A program made the translations under genes and the position numbers. Positions 13,201-25,512 of a stretch of 64,000 bases of DNA are shown here, piece after piece (the first letter of the stretch is position 1; every line of letters begins with the position of its first letter). The DNA is from Berberis thunbergii. Taxonomy: Eukaryota > Streptophyta > Magnoliopsida > Ranunculales > Berberidaceae. The notes below the pieces were generated by a model. That model ran no database searches. It was not told the origin of the DNA and worked only from the letters and a program-made list of their open reading frames with translations. The stretch covers positions 62,001 through 126,000 of the forward strand of contig QNQO01005767.1 in the NCBI GenBank assembly GCA_003290165.1. The letters run 5' to 3'.

Positions 13201-16158
13201 AGTGCAGCAAGTATTGTCAGAAGAATGAAGACAACAATTTGCACCAAAATTATTATATAATTAGCAAACAGTTGCAGCACAAATCTACAATTAAAAGCAT
13301 TACAGAGATAAACTTCATTAGGGATTTACCAGAGTTGCATTGTATCTTGGATGACTCTCAATCACATAGGAACTCCTGGAGAGAGGAAAAAAACAATTAT
13401 CAGCTAAACAGAAAACAAAGTTTGTGAAGAAAAATAGAAACATTAGCACCAGACCTCTTGTTAAACAAATTAGAGTTCCTAGCAAGTAACGAATCTTCCC
13501 AAGGCGATTGCAAGACATCACACATGATCGCAAGAGCACCACACACAAATTGAGCGATCGATATGTACCTCCTAGGTCAGTCACTTATTCTTCTTCCCTT
13601 CTTCTGTTGACGACAACAACCAGCCAAACAAATTCGTCTCAAGTCTTCATTTTTCTTCTTCTCATCTTCTTTTTGTTCTTCGACAACCTTCAACTGATCG
13701 ATCGGGGTGAAGAAGACCTAAAATTGGGTGATATTTGCACCCAATTTAGATTTTATTTGCACCCAACCAACAAAAAAATTGTCGTGTCTCCAACCGAGTC
13801 TTGGGCGTGTCGAGCACGTGTCCGACCAGGTCAATGTGTCGGATACGTGTCGAGACTCAGATTCAAGGATTTTTCCGATAGTCTGTGCATCCTTGGGGAT
13901 CACATAGTTACCATTTGTGTGAACCTCAACTCATTCAGGAAGCAGATGCCTGCAGTTAGGAGCAAAATGCTCAATCCTACTATTCTAACACTTACCTCTG
14001 AGTTCATTTTGTTCCCTTTTGTCTTCTCCATAGAATTGACTTGTGGAGGCGGATGTAAAGCCTTTTAAACTCATTAGTAAGCAAAAAGCATGAGAGTTCA
14101 TGATTATTGAAACATGTCAATCCACTGTTTTTTGCATTGACTCAAAGCGACCATTCCATTATGCATATCCAGTGTTTGGTACACAAAATTAAAATGTATA
14201 TCTAACCTGTTTGGTCTAAATGATGAATAAAACAACAAAAATTTCCGCATCTAAACCAATCTAACAGGCTTCAAATAAAAGTTAAGCCATCGTACTGGAA
14301 AATAAGTTTGAGACTTTGCGGTAATATGCTCAGATGTCAAGAAAAATCAGTAACATGCTTGAGTTTGTACATTGAACTTAGACAATGGAGATTGGGAATT
14401 TATGAAGTAGTCTTAAAAATGGTAAACTTAACAATATATATATATATATTAAAAGCACTCAAATATAAAACTACACCTGTAGCTTTCTTCAAATATCTTT
14501 GGTGTCTCATGCAAGACCAATCTGGATCATCCAAGTACTTTGTGGCATCTCCATGGTTTTAAATTTTAATCACAACCACCAGCTGTCTCAGTTTATGTTG
14601 GGTCTGTTTCATTAGATGATGTTCTATGGCTTTACTTTGATGTTATACGATTTTAATGTTCATTTTCTTTAACAATTTGCATGGAGGTGCTCTCTGATGA
14701 TATTTTGTTATTACTCAGATGATTTCCAAGTCGGACTCATAACATTTGACATGTCATTAAGTGTTAACTACACAACTTTGAAGCCTCACATCACAGAACT
14801 CATGAATATCATTTCCCGTGAGTTAGAAGTCAATACTTCTCAGGTACTGCAACAAATAATTTTAACTTCTGCAGTTGAATCATATTGAATTGTTATGAAT
14901 ACCATGTACTGGTGTGGATGTCTTGCATGCATATATAAGGTCTGGTATAAACATTCCCTTTGTGGCTCTTGATCTATGATCTCTAACGAGTATAAATTCG
15001 TGGTTCCAGGTTCATCTTTTGAAATTTACTGGCAAAGGAAATGAATCCATCATAAGATGGTCTATACATCCAGCATCACCCGCTCAGTATTTCTCAAATG
15101 CCACAACATTGGTAATATTTCTAAATTTCCAAGTGATATCGGCAGTGAATATGAGTTTTCTTACAGTATGATACTTTATGTTTCTGTTATGTCTGCAGAA
15201 CATATATAATCAACTAGCTGAACATCATGTGAAGCTTCCTGCTACCTTTGGAACTTACCATTTGGATGACTGGGAAGTTGGACCACCTTCAAAACGGTAA
15301 ATGTTTATTATGTCCTAGTTAATGACTTAATGCCATTTTTTCATTTCTGTCAAATTGAAACTTGTGGATAGGTGTTATGCCGTCCTCTTTTCTTAAAGCC
15401 CCAAGTTTGTAGGCATAATAAGACTTGCCCAAAGTGCTATTATTGAAGCTGAGCAGTAGAACATTGTGTCACGGGCTTTCTTTTCACAAGTACTTTCCGT
15501 GCGGCACTAGCAAACTTTGCCCTAAGTTATCAAAGAAAGCTAGTCAGCCTTACCCACAAAAGACTTACTTAGACTTTGGAAAACTAAGCAAGCTAAGAAC
15601 AGACAAGAGAGCTAAAGAGAACTAGAACTTGTATTGCTTGAATTCTCTGAAGTGATTATAACAAATGAGGCCTTAGCCTATTTATACAACTCCACCTCCT
15701 CAATGGACGGTGGTGATCGTTTTAATCTAACGGTCTATATTGAGTTTCTATACACTTCCTAAGAAATATCTAAGGACTAGAATCTTATGGAACTTTATGG
15801 GAGGTTCTAGAGAACTCTCTCCAGAACAATGTGGAAAACTCTACATTATGTACACTTGCCAACCTCACTTGGCTAGGCAAGAAAATAGTTGTGACAATTG
15901 GCATTGGTGTTTTAGCGAACAATAACGTTGTATAGGTCACATGCCTGTCTTATGTTAGTATAATTTTGTGTTTTATCCTGCAGGCCGTGGTTTGAGCAAC
16001 ACTTCATAGCAGTTGTTTTATCAGTTTTTATTACATTAGCTCTTTGTTTGTCAACATTTGGGATATGGTATGCTTGGAAACAGCGTCAGCAAGATGTAAT
16101 TCCCTACAAGCCAGTGTCTGCTGAGCAAGAGCTCCAACCGCTGGAAGTGAAATTATAA
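7278..16158 (+). CDS. Membrane-anchored A1-family aspartic protease, 12 exons
   Basis: Exons: 7278-7546, 7670-7790, 9501-9928, 10034-10190, 11552-11634, 11732-11828, 12022-12094, 12482-12721, 14719-14843, 15010-15111, 15199-15296, 15984-16158. All junctions are GT-AG and the 1968 nt encode 655 aa. An N-terminal hydrophobic segment (about residues 12-27) suggests secretory targeting. The catalytic aspartates are D110 in VDSGST and D306 in LDSGTT. The lobe motifs WIGTPPQEF, FGCE and GIMGLGRG are present. After the protease fold, a Pro/Ser/Asn-rich stretch leads into a C-terminal domain and a hydrophobic span at about 605-629 (FIAVVLSVFITLALCLSTFGIWYAW) with a short tail, as in plant aspartyl proteases with a C-terminal membrane anchor. 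A second in-frame ATG lies at 7293. Substrate is unknown. Introns 2, 4, 8 and 11 are inflated by repeats. Confidence 0.93.
7791..9500. other. Protease intron 2, repeat-bearing
   Basis: A 1.7-kb intron. At 8858-9083 short inverted ends (GTTGTGACACCC and GGGGTGTTACAAC) enclose about 226 bp, suggesting an old small insertion. No coding domain was recognised. Open frames here, including the read-through from exon 2, show no similarity that I recognise. Confidence 0.45.
12722..14718. other. Protease intron 8 with a probable inverted-repeat insertion
   Basis: A 2.0-kb intron. Sequence near 13015-13100 (GTGATCACCAAGGATGCGCG, then repeated GACACG/GACTCG motifs) reappears inverted near 13790-13912 (GTGTCGAGCACGTGTCCGAC, then CATCCTTGGGGATCAC). 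The similarity is imperfect, so an old inverted-repeat element of about 900 bp is inferred. A T-run lies at 13146-13168. Confidence 0.4.
15373..15921 (-). mobile_element. Probable solo LTR in protease intron 11
   Basis: Begins TGTTATGCCG and ends GCGAACA, the TG...CA form of LTRs. Read on the minus strand it has a TATA-like GTATAAATAGG (near 15685-15695) about one third of the way in, as expected of an LTR promoter. No internal retroelement domains are adjacent, so it would be a solo LTR from unequal recombination. The flanking five bases (ATAGG and ATAAC) match only partly, so the right border is uncertain. Confidence 0.45.
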
Positions 16159-17536
16159 TGTTTCCATCAACGATTCTCAAAAGTAATCCAGCATTAATAT
16201 TCAGGACTTGTCATCGCTTGATAAGTCTGTCCTCTCAAGATAGCTTCTGTACATGGTCAAATATTGTTCACAAAAAGAGCAGCTCCAGCGAAATGAATCT
16301 CAACCTGCTATTTGTTCATATTAACCTTGTATACGGAAAATGTAAACAATATGCCGACATTTTTTTTGTAGAGTATCGACATGCTTGTATGAAGTATAGA
16401 TACATTAATTTAATCAGGCAATTTTATCATGTTGCATATTGTAAACTACCCGAAGTTGTATTTTGGTAAATCTATCTGGCAATTTTGTGCTATTCTACTG
16501 ACATGTCCGAGTGTAGTCTTCAAGATAAACATGAGATAATACATATGGAAGTTCATGATGCTATATTTGTTATCATATCAACTGTTAACCTCATTGATGA
16601 GCGTCATCTTGTTACAACATGATATACAATATTCGTGCAAATCGAAGTGTAAGTGTCATGCAATGGTGCATCCGTCTTGTTTAAGCTGCAGTGTTGTCGA
16701 TCTAGAAAAGGAAGGATGCTCATGTTTGCATGCTAGAAAGACAGTCTGTAATGAAAACATCCCCCAGTGTATGAGGCCATATGAATAAATAAGAACATTT
16801 GCTTCTGATAAGCTCCAAGTGGACTGTAATCGAGGCTCAAATTGGTAGCACCAGTTTTGGTCTTTGCAAATAAGGAAAAACAGCCTTTGTTCCTTCTCAT
16901 ATTTATGAAGGGTGATGAAGTCCATTTTCAATTAAAGTTTACACAAAAAGAAGTTAAAATTGGAGAAAAAAATCTCAGACGTAGAACTGCTTATTAGATG
17001 AAACTGATGATGAAGCAAAGGTATGGAACAAGAGCTCGAAAAGACAAGCTATGTAGCCTAACTAAAGATTGAAAATTAAGATCAGACATGTTCTTTCTCA
17101 AAAGTTATATGCTATGCTAACATGATGCATCCTTTTGTCAATCACCTTCATGTATATCAACCATTGGATAGTTTCATGGAATCTTGTCCAGGGATTCAAT
17201 CATTTCAAATATACTCAAACATAGATAAATGAAAAGGAACAATGTTACAACTAAATATAGATAAAACTCAGGTTCTTCTATTGTATAACAACTAACAGAT
17301 TGTACCAGTTCTAAGAACATGTGGCACTTCTTCACATATGACACTTCGCATCGATCAACAAACAAAACAGGAAAACATAAAAGACTGCATGCATGCATCC
17401 TAAGAAAACTAGGATTACAATTATTCCTCAACGACCAACAACAATACTGTCCTAGAAAAAAACAACAACGAAACAAGCCTCCAAATGTATGCCAATAAAT
17501 TCATATACTACCGAGGTGAATTGTACATGACCGCAT
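16159..17536. other. Intergenic region between convergent protease and Pumilio genes
   Basis: Holds the 3' untranslated regions of the + strand protease and the - strand Pumilio gene, which converge here. No repeat ends or further gene were recognised. Short open frames have no family signature. Confidence 0.5.
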
Positions 17537-20117
17537 CTATTGCTTTTTAAACGAGTCCATCTTGTCTATGATCCTTTTCCCATATGGATGACTACGCAGC
17601 GAGGTGTAGTGCATTCTAATCCGCTCAACCATGACATTGAAAATGGGCGTCTACATTGCAAATAAGAGAATAAAGTTAGATGCCAAGTTTTAAAAAAAGA
17701 CTATGTAAAAACTAAAATTCTACGAACCAACTGACCTTGGTAGCTACCAACAAAGCAGTCTGAATAACATAGTTGCCAAATTGATCTTGAAGAAGCGGAA
17801 GAATATCTTTGCCATTAACCAACTCTTTTATAATCTGCTCGCGTTGTTCTTCATTTGATTCTTTCAAACACTTCTCAACAACATTACTACTGAATTTTTG
17901 AGTAGAAAGACTAGCAAACTTCCCTTCGAACTTTTTTAGTAGCTTCAATGTAGCAAGTGGTATCTTCTTTTCTAATATGTGTTGAACAACATAGTTTCTA
18001 AGAAAAAAAAATTAGAACATAAAATTTATACCAAAAATTAATTAAAATGAATATCGTAAAGTTTTCTAAGGACAAACCCGTAAGGATCATTTGCTAGGTC
18101 CAATGCATATCTTGTTATTTCATTGACAAGGTGCTCCATTATTTCCCCTTGAGCGTGGTCTACACAAGTTTGTAATACGCAACATCCATTGGAATCCATT
18201 GCAATTATAACACAATTTGCTGCTACTTCTTCCAAAAGATACTGCAAAAAAAATTGTTATCAGAAATTTGATGAGTTGAAATGAAACTACTCATTACTCT
18301 AAATATTATAATTGTGGAATGAATTAGTGACTAATTAAAGAATCTAAGATGAAAGTGCATACCTGAGTGTATTCTATCGAGAAGTGCTTCACACAATGTT
18401 GAATTACATTATGCCCATTAAAATCCGTACTTAAATGAACTGTTATTGGAATTAAAGCATTTACAATTCGCACAAATTGAAGCGGGGGTACTGAGGTGCA
18501 CCAACAATTTCTGCATAACAGAAGTTCTGTAAAAAAAAAAAAACAAAAAAACAAATTGTTAGAAAGAAGATAAACAAAGTAAACTCTTTTCTCTAATTAA
18601 AACAATCCTTGAAAACTAATGATGGCCAATACGAGCTGCCAAACACACTTCTAGCTGCATTTTTTTTTTCTAAGTAGAACAATAGCAGCATGCTGCTAAT
18701 TTGCTGTTTTGATTCATATCTCCAAGTAAAAATGACCGAGGATGATTTCTGTAAGTTCTAACTCTTTCCATCATAACATAGGTGGTTGACTATGAGGTAG
18801 TGTGCTTGGCATTAGAAATCGAAAATGGCCCTAATCTTCCTGGCTTTCAAATGTTTGTGCAATCAGATTGGCTATCAGCATATGACTTTATAAATAAATA
18901 AATAACCGGAGTCATAATTCAATTGAAAATGAAATGACTCGCAGATATGAATAGGTACAATGTCTCATAAGATGATATAGTTCCATTCATTAGCATTAGC
19001 ATTGATTTATAAAATTTCAAGATAAACAATTTCTGAAAAAATCACACACATAAAAGGTTTGAATACATCATAACAGAAATATATTGAACAATCTATAACA
19101 TAGTACGCGAGAGAAGATTAGAAATTACCCATGACTGTTTTTACATATTTTTGCAAGCACATCATATGTACTGGTTACGGAGTCGAGAATCTCATTGAGT
19201 TGGTGTTCATTGAGAAGTTTGAATAGCTTCTGAACCAAGTAATATCCGAACTGATCAACCACCAATTCACTCATATACGCTTTGAACTCGTCGAAAATAG
19301 TCTTAACATCCTCATATCTTCCCTCCTCAATCTTGTCTTCTAAGAATCGACATCCGTGTTGATTTTTTGCCAGAAAAGCTATCTTCCCCCTGAACTCCTC
19401 CAGTCTCATATAGTCAAGGTTTTTGTACTCAATCCCTAGACTTAAATCCATGCTTCCTCTACCAGCACCACTAAGTACTCCACTTCGACGAAACTGGGTT
19501 CTTCCAACAAGACCACCATTGTTGACATCAACCACTAGCCTGTTTAATAGAAACTCGTTGTTGCTTCTGGCAGGGGTGTAAGGATTGGTTGCTGAAGAGT
19601 TTCTAGCAATAATCCTCTGGATAAGGGCGTCTTGAATCTGAATCCGCTGAATAAGTGCGGAAATATCATAGTTATCGTAAGGTGGAAGTGGGAGTACTGG
19701 TGGTGGGATTACTTGATCGAACGAAAACTCAAAAGGGTTCAGTGTGGTTCTAGGAGAGTAAAGTGGTGTTGTTGGAAGAGACCGATATGAAGAAGCTGAG
19801 GATTGGTAAGAAGGAAAGTTGTTTGTGTTCTGAAGGTGGTTTGGAAGTGTGGTGGTGTTGTTGTTGGGGTTGAGATTAAGGCGATTTAAGGTAGATTCAA
19901 CGTCGAAGATTGAAGTAGGAATTGAACCAGGAGATGAAGTGTGAGGGAGGTAAAAGGTGTTGTGGTTGTGGTTGTGGTTGTGGTTGAGGAGGGGATGGAG
20001 GCTCTGGTTAAGGTGATGGTCAGACATGGAAGAAAAGGTGGTGGTGGTGGTGGTGGTGGTGGGGGTGAATGGTGGGTGATTTTCTTCTTGGTTAGTGTTG
20101 ATTGTTCTCCTTACCAT
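17537..20117 (-). CDS. Pumilio/Puf-domain RNA-binding protein, 5 exons
   Basis: Exons in transcript order: 20117-19129, 18510-18363, 18241-18078, 17997-17736, 17650-17537. They sum to 1677 nt and 558 aa. The first ~220 residues are low-complexity, with Thr, His-Asn and Pro/Ser runs. The C-terminal half holds Puf repeats, with signatures such as NQHGCRFLE, DQFGYYLVQKL, DFNGHNVIQHC, DSNGCCVLQTC, DPYGNYVVQHI, KFSSNVVEKC and DQFGNYVIQTA. These repeats bind 3'UTR sequence bases and usually repress translation or destabilise mRNA in the cytoplasm. It resembles the plant APUM group with a divergent N-terminus. In exon 2 the frame that matches the family at the start of the repeat is not the frame that continues. 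The model stays open only if the acceptor at 18511-18512 is used instead of the one at 18527-18528. Confidence 0.88.
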
Positions 20118-20794
20118 GTTGGTGTTAAGTTTTCTTCAAGAAAATAAGGGAAGAGAATAGGGAGAAGAGATTTTAAGAATTAGTTGGAGGATTTTGTGGG
20201 AGATTTTTAGGAGGGTTTAAGAGAGTCAAGTTTAGTTGTTGTAGTGTAAAGGAAATAGAGAATTATGAGAGTCCAAGTTTGCATGAATAAGGAAACTAAT
20301 TGCTCTATTTTCTCCAAAGAAAAAACAGTCTGGTGGAGAGAGATGAGATACAATGATACATTTTTTTGGAAATTAAAAAAAATCAAACTTTAATTTGGAA
20401 ACTACTATCATGATCGTAAGCTTGGGTAAAAATTACCAAATTCGTTGTGTAAATATACAATTGCAGCCTACGTTGAGACAATCACCTTTTTTTTAGAAGT
20501 TCAATGAGTAAAAATGTAAAATATCCATGCCTATTGTTTGGAGAGTGACACCCTTTCAAGAGCACCTTCTATCTTTAAGCGCTTGCGCCTTATAAGTTGG
20601 CATGCCATTAATAAAATGGCACACCTCACCTTTAATTTTTAGGCGATTTGCGCCTAATGTCATTCTGAATAACTTTCTTGTAATTAGTGATTGTGTGTTT
20701 GCTCAAAGTTTAACCTTTTACGCATTGAAGGCGAAGAACAAAAACTTTTTTATGCAGTCTAGAAAGAGAGCACTGATTAGTGTTTGGAAAAGGT
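20118..20794. other. Upstream region of the Pumilio gene
   Basis: Contains the 5' leader and presumed promoter of the minus-strand Pumilio gene. AT-rich with no recognised repeat or additional gene up to the hAT target duplication at 20795. Confidence 0.4.
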
Positions 20795-20802
20795 ATTCAG
20801 TA

Positions 20803-21911
20803 TAGGGGTGGGCATTTAGGACCGAAAGCCCGAACCGAACCGACAACCGGACCGATCGGGTCGGTTCGGATCGGTTTTAATTAATTAAAAAAATTTCGGT
20901 TGTAAAAGCCCGGCCCGGCCCGAAGTTTCTGGTCCGGGCCTCGGTTTTCAATTCTGAAGCCCGTCGAATACCCGGCCCGGCCCGACTCCCTCATTTTTTT
21001 CCTTTCCTTTTTCTTCATTTCTCCTCATTTCTTCAAACTTTCAATCATCGAGGAAACCAGCGAGAGGGAGGGAGGGAGAGCCACCTCCAATCCCGTCTCC
21101 TCCACCCCTGCCGCTTCGACATCTCGTCTCCCCTCCACCCCTGCCGCTTCGACATCTTCGACATCTCGTCTCCCCTCCACCCCTGCCGCTTCGCCATCTC
21201 GTCTCCTCCACCGCCTCCCCATGTTGTTCTGATGAAGATGATCATGAAGATGAGATGAACTGATGAAGATGATGAAGATCAAGATCTGATCGACCCGACG
21301 CCTCTCAAGATCTGATGAGTTCCCCTCCCTTCCCCGATCAGATCTTGATCTGAGATCCCCTCCCTTCCCCGATCAGATCTTGATCTGAGATCCCCTCCCT
21401 TCATCATATATTGATCAATCAGATCGAGATCAGATCTTGATCTGATCAATCAGATCGTGATCAATCAGATCGTGATCAATCAGATCGTGATCAATCAGAT
21501 CCTGATCAATCAGATCCTGATCTCAGATCTTGATCAATCAGATCTGATCAATCAGATCTTGATCTCAGATCGTGATCAATCAGATCTTGATCAATCAGAT
21601 CTGATCAATCTTTGTAATTTTTTGGTTCTATGATTGATGAGAATTTTTTTTTTGTAACTTATTGTAATTTTTTGTTGTATGATCTCAGATCTTGATTAAT
21701 GAATTTTTTTTTTTTTTTTTTAACTGTACGTATTTTTTTTTCTCTTATGACCGAGCCTGGCTCGAAACCGGCCCGTAAATCGGTTAACCGGGACCTCGGT
21801 TACCCGGTCAATTCGGTTCGGTTTCGGTTCTCCTAAACATGGGCCCGAATTTTTCGGGCCGGTTTTCGGTTTTTAGGTTTTGGGCCGGTTATCCGTACTT
21901 GCCCAGCCCTA
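20803..21911. mobile_element. Non-autonomous hAT element with 8-bp target duplication
   Basis: A 1109-bp element with terminal inverted repeats TAGGGGTGGGCA and TGCCCAGCCCTA, flanked by perfect 8-bp duplications ATTCAGTA (20795-20802 and 21912-21919). Eight base pairs is the hAT hallmark. Subterminal regions are crowded with CCGAACCG/CGGTTCGG and GGCCCGG/CCGGGCC motifs in both orientations, typical of transposase-binding clusters. The interior has a threefold repeat of CCACCCCTGCCGCTTCGACA (21105-21195) and a GATC-rich array (21280-21610). No transposase ORF is present. Near 21048 it contains TCGAGGAAACCAGCGAG, matching the terminus of the hairpin elements elsewhere in the window. Confidence 0.9.
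21280..21610. repeat. GATC-rich tandem array inside the hAT element
   Basis: Irregular head-to-tail repeats of GATCAATCAGATC-like units with variants GATCTTGATC, GATCGTGATC and GATCCTGATC. There are several dozen GATC sites in about 330 bp. Many units are locally palindromic. No coding meaning was found. Confidence 0.8.
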
Positions 21912-21919
21912 ATTCAGTA

Positions 21920-22397
21920 CGTAAGTGCCAACTCTACCCGACAGGGTAGATTTTTTCAAAGAACAATACAAAAGGATGGGAACTCTTGGTGTAATTTTTT
22001 TTTATTTTAAAAGGACTGTTTATCTTGCTAAAAATAGGCAAATTGCTCAGTTTTGGCCAATGGTTGTGTAAGTGGCTTTCATCAATAAATATAGAATTTA
22101 TGACTCGTACCAAAATATCCACTAATTTTTGTATATTTAGATTCTGTCTAAAAACTAAAAGAAAACTAGAGATTGAGAATATTGGTAATTTAAGTCATGG
22201 TTGATTATATTAAGAAATTCTAGTTATATCTTTTGAAAATATTGGTTCCAATTAATTTATTTAAAGTTTCAGCTATTGCAAATCTAAAGTAACGATTTTT
22301 TCTCATGCTCCATGTGTTTTTCTCCTCTAGAAAAATAAATCAGTAATGAATCTGAATAAATAAAAAATATGTATAGAGAGCAAAGCTAAAATTATGA
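21920..22397. other. AT-rich intergenic spacer
   Basis: No gene or repeat border recognised between the hAT element and the next small hAT-like MITE. Confidence 0.35.
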
Positions 22398-22405
22398 ATA
22401 GTAAT

Positions 22406-22726
22406 AGGGTTGAAAATCGAATCGACCATATCTTTTTCAAATTTATGTAAACTAAAAATCAAACTGACTGTCTAAAATATTACTAAAGTCGAACCGATCA
22501 ACTAAATTAAATATATTATACTATTTTACATATAATATATTATATATTGGTCAGTCGATTTTGTTAGTTAAAATCACTTAGAAATCGAAAATCAAATCGA
22601 TCGTGTCGGTTTTAACTTTTCCTAAACCGAATTGAACCAAAACCTATCCTAATAAATACAACCAATTAGTTCGATTTTGATCGTTTAGGTCGGTTTAATC
22701 GATTATTCAGTTTCTTGTTCAACCCT
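22406..22726. mobile_element. hAT-type MITE (copy 1)
   Basis: A 321-bp element starting AGGGTTGAAAATCGA and ending TTGTTCAACCCT, flanked by perfect 8-bp duplications ATAGTAAT (22398-22405 and 22727-22734). The interior is rich in CGAACCGA/TCGGTTT-like motifs in both orientations. Related copies lie at 25852 and 54395. Confidence 0.8.
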
Positions 22727-22839
22727 ATAGTAATAATAAATTTGATGAAGAAGGTACACCATTTGAAGAAGAAAAAGATACTGGATAAAATTAGGCAGTG
22801 CAAATATATGTTCTAAAATGCAAATAAATCACAGTATAA

Positions 22840-23209
22840 TCAAGGACACTTGGGGCCTCCCTTGGAGTTTTTCTTGTCCCTATAACATGGACACTCATCC
22901 TTGTTTCCATAAGTACCAGAAGGAACACAATGACACTCTTCGCAGCAAATCCCACAATACTTCAAGCAACGATCAGCCCTGCCTGCCTTTGAACATCTTA
23001 CTTGACACCTCGAATCGCAGAAACCTGTTTTAACACACAAAATAACAATCAAAACATATAAAACATACAAAAAGAAAAAAAAAATATATATATATATATA
23101 TAGAGTTTAATTTAGTGAACTTACTTGAGCCAGCAATGGTGGTCTGAATAAAAGAGGTGGTCATGATCATAAGAGCTAGAAGAAGCATTGTTGAAAACAC
23201 CACCTTCAT
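22840..23209 (-). CDS. GASA/snakin-type cysteine-rich peptide, 2 exons
   Basis: Exons 23209-23125 and 23024-22840 with a GT-AG intron give 89 aa. The N-terminus [20 protein letters not shown] is a hydrophobic signal peptide ending near TTIAGS. The mature domain carries the 12 cysteines of the GASA (gibberellin-regulated, snakin) family in the expected spacing: [33 protein letters not shown] and a C-terminal KCP. Members are secreted, disulfide-rich peptides linked to hormone-regulated growth and, for snakins, antimicrobial activity. The gene looks intact. Related fragments lie at 25.5, 27.4, 48.8 and 51.8 kb. Confidence 0.93.
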
Positions 23210-23876
23210 TTCTTCTTAATTTTTTTGCCTTAACAATGGAGGCTTGCAGAGTGTGTAGATTGGTGAGTATTATAAGATGGTGAGATTTGATGGATGTATG
23301 AAGGGTTCTTTATAGACCAGATTGAGTGTGTGAGCTGATCAGCCATTCTTCATTTTTGTTTCAAACTTTAAGTCAAGTTAATGTTCTATTATAAGAAATG
23401 AGTTTCCATAAAATGAACCTTCTTGAATGCCAAGGAAACTGATGTAATTTACTTCTTGATTTATTATAGTTTTGAATATTATTTCATTTTTGAAAAACGT
23501 CATTCAATATCAAGAATAATGGAGAAGAAAAGATGCAATACATGGGGATATCCTTTTTTTTTTTTGAACAAAAATTGGTGATATCTATCAGCCAAAGAAA
23601 TTTGCAACTTTTGATAAAATGATCATGCAAATTAATATTATTAATATCGAGGTTATATTATATATGTACGTACGAGTTGAACACTTTTCATATACTGCCC
23701 ACATAAGAAGTATTTTGATCGATTCTTGTTTGATAACTACGACGTCTAAGGCAAAACATGAAATAATAAATAAAAGGAATATAAATTATCATAATGTACC
23801 TGACTCTGTTTCTTCCATTTGAGAGCAATTTAATTATTTTCTGATATTTTACTTTCTACCAGGCACCCGTGATTAG

Positions 23877-24399
23877 TGTTGGAGAACAATCAGAACAATG
23901 TATAAATTTATTTGAAATAAATAATATAACAATACAAATACTATTTGCATTATAAATTGATTACATCGAAATCAAATCAAATAAATAAATCTACTAACTT
24001 GGATTGTAGATAGAGGCTTGCGAAATCACTATCTTGAATGGGTAGAGTTGGTACGTTTTGATTTATAGATAGAGGCTAGCGGATATGCTATGTCCTATAG
24101 ACAGAATTTGCTCCTACTCAATGTTGTAGTTTTTTAGGCATATGATTACCTGGATTCAACTATCTAATACCAGCACCATAGCATAAGGGTGTTGGTTCTG
24201 GCGAATTTATCGAATGCAATCTCTCTCAGAAGTGAAGGAGAATGAATAACTCTAGAAAATTTTAATGTGTTTAAAAAACTTGTTTTTCTCTTCATTATAT
24301 AGAGAACAAAATGGTGTGTTGATCAGACACATCATTTCTTAAATCAAAAGGCACATCTTTTCTCTTCAATGTTGGTTATTTGCTATACAAACTCCAACA
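23877..24399 (-). mobile_element. Solo LTR with 5-bp target duplication
   Basis: A 523-bp element starting TGTTGGAGAAC and ending ACTCCAACA, flanked by ATTAG at 23872-23876 and 24400-24404. The TG...CA ends, short terminal inversion and 5-bp duplication are diagnostic of an LTR. A TATA-like ATATAATG on the minus strand near 24295 suggests minus orientation. No internal domains flank it. Confidence 0.75.
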
Positions 24400-24404
24400 A
24401 TTAG

Positions 24405-25512
24405 ATCATTGGTAACAACAATCTAATCTATGACATTTTCAGTATAATGAAATAGTTGTGTGGTTACTAAAAAATTAACTTAAAGCATTTTTTTTGTAGT
24501 TTAATTACCTATATTGCAATTTACAAGTGTGTGGTATGTCTATAGTCACAACTTATGCATAAATACTTCAAACATCTCAGGCTCAAAGCCACAAATAGGG
24601 GTAGGCACGGGATGGGATGGATCTCATCCCTATCTCATCTCGTTCGTTCGGGATCGGGACGAGATCGAGATGGGATAGACCTCATCTCGACCTTGTCGTA
24701 TCCCAAACGGATTCGGGATGAGACGTGATGAACATGTACTAAATGGTCCTTTAATGAAAAAAAAAAACAAAAAAATTTCATTTCACATTGGTCACACACA
24801 AATAATTAATGTCAAATCTATGTACATATAACTTTCATCGTAACTATATTAAATGTCATAAAAAATTTGTGTAGGATTACCTTATAATGAAATTAAGTTT
24901 GTCAAGTAAATGATGAGTGTTGGAAAGAGCCCCTCCTTAGATCATTCTTTCATATTTTTGCAAGAGTTGCAATATCATGTACATATCAAATCCAAACTCT
25001 ACTTTTAGAGTTAGAGATAGAGGTTAAATCCCTCAAATCTCTCAAAGAAACCAAAATTCACAGTTTCTTCTTCACGCTCTATTGATTGGATAAGATGAGG
25101 GAAACCCCGATATTTCATCATCTTCAAAGATCTATAACTATTGAATTATTTGATTTCATCTTCACAAGATCCAGCAGGGTTCAAACCACCTTATTCTTCT
25201 TCTTCTAGGTACCAGGTCTTCATTAATCACTGTGTTGGTCATCTCCACAAAAAAATCGTAAACAACCCAATCTCCTCCTCCTTTTCTTCATGTAGTAGTA
25301 ATCAACGATTCAAACCCTTCTCGTGTTGTGTTTCTAGAAGTAGTAATAATCTTCAATGAATATAGTAGTAATCATCTTCAATGATTGTCATTGTTGTACT
25401 CCCATTTTTGCTGTATTAAAAAAAATTCATGTTAAAGTAACTAATTTTTATATTATATTTAATTAATTATGACTTCACGCCCCCCCCCTCAACAAAAATC
25501 TCGACTCCGTCA
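24405..25512. other. Intergenic region with one possible hAT-like end
   Basis: Near 24598, TAGGGGTAGGCACGGGATGG followed by repeated GATGGGAT/CTCATC motifs resembles one end of a hAT element, but no matching right end was found. The rest is AT-rich without recognised genes. Confidence 0.35.
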
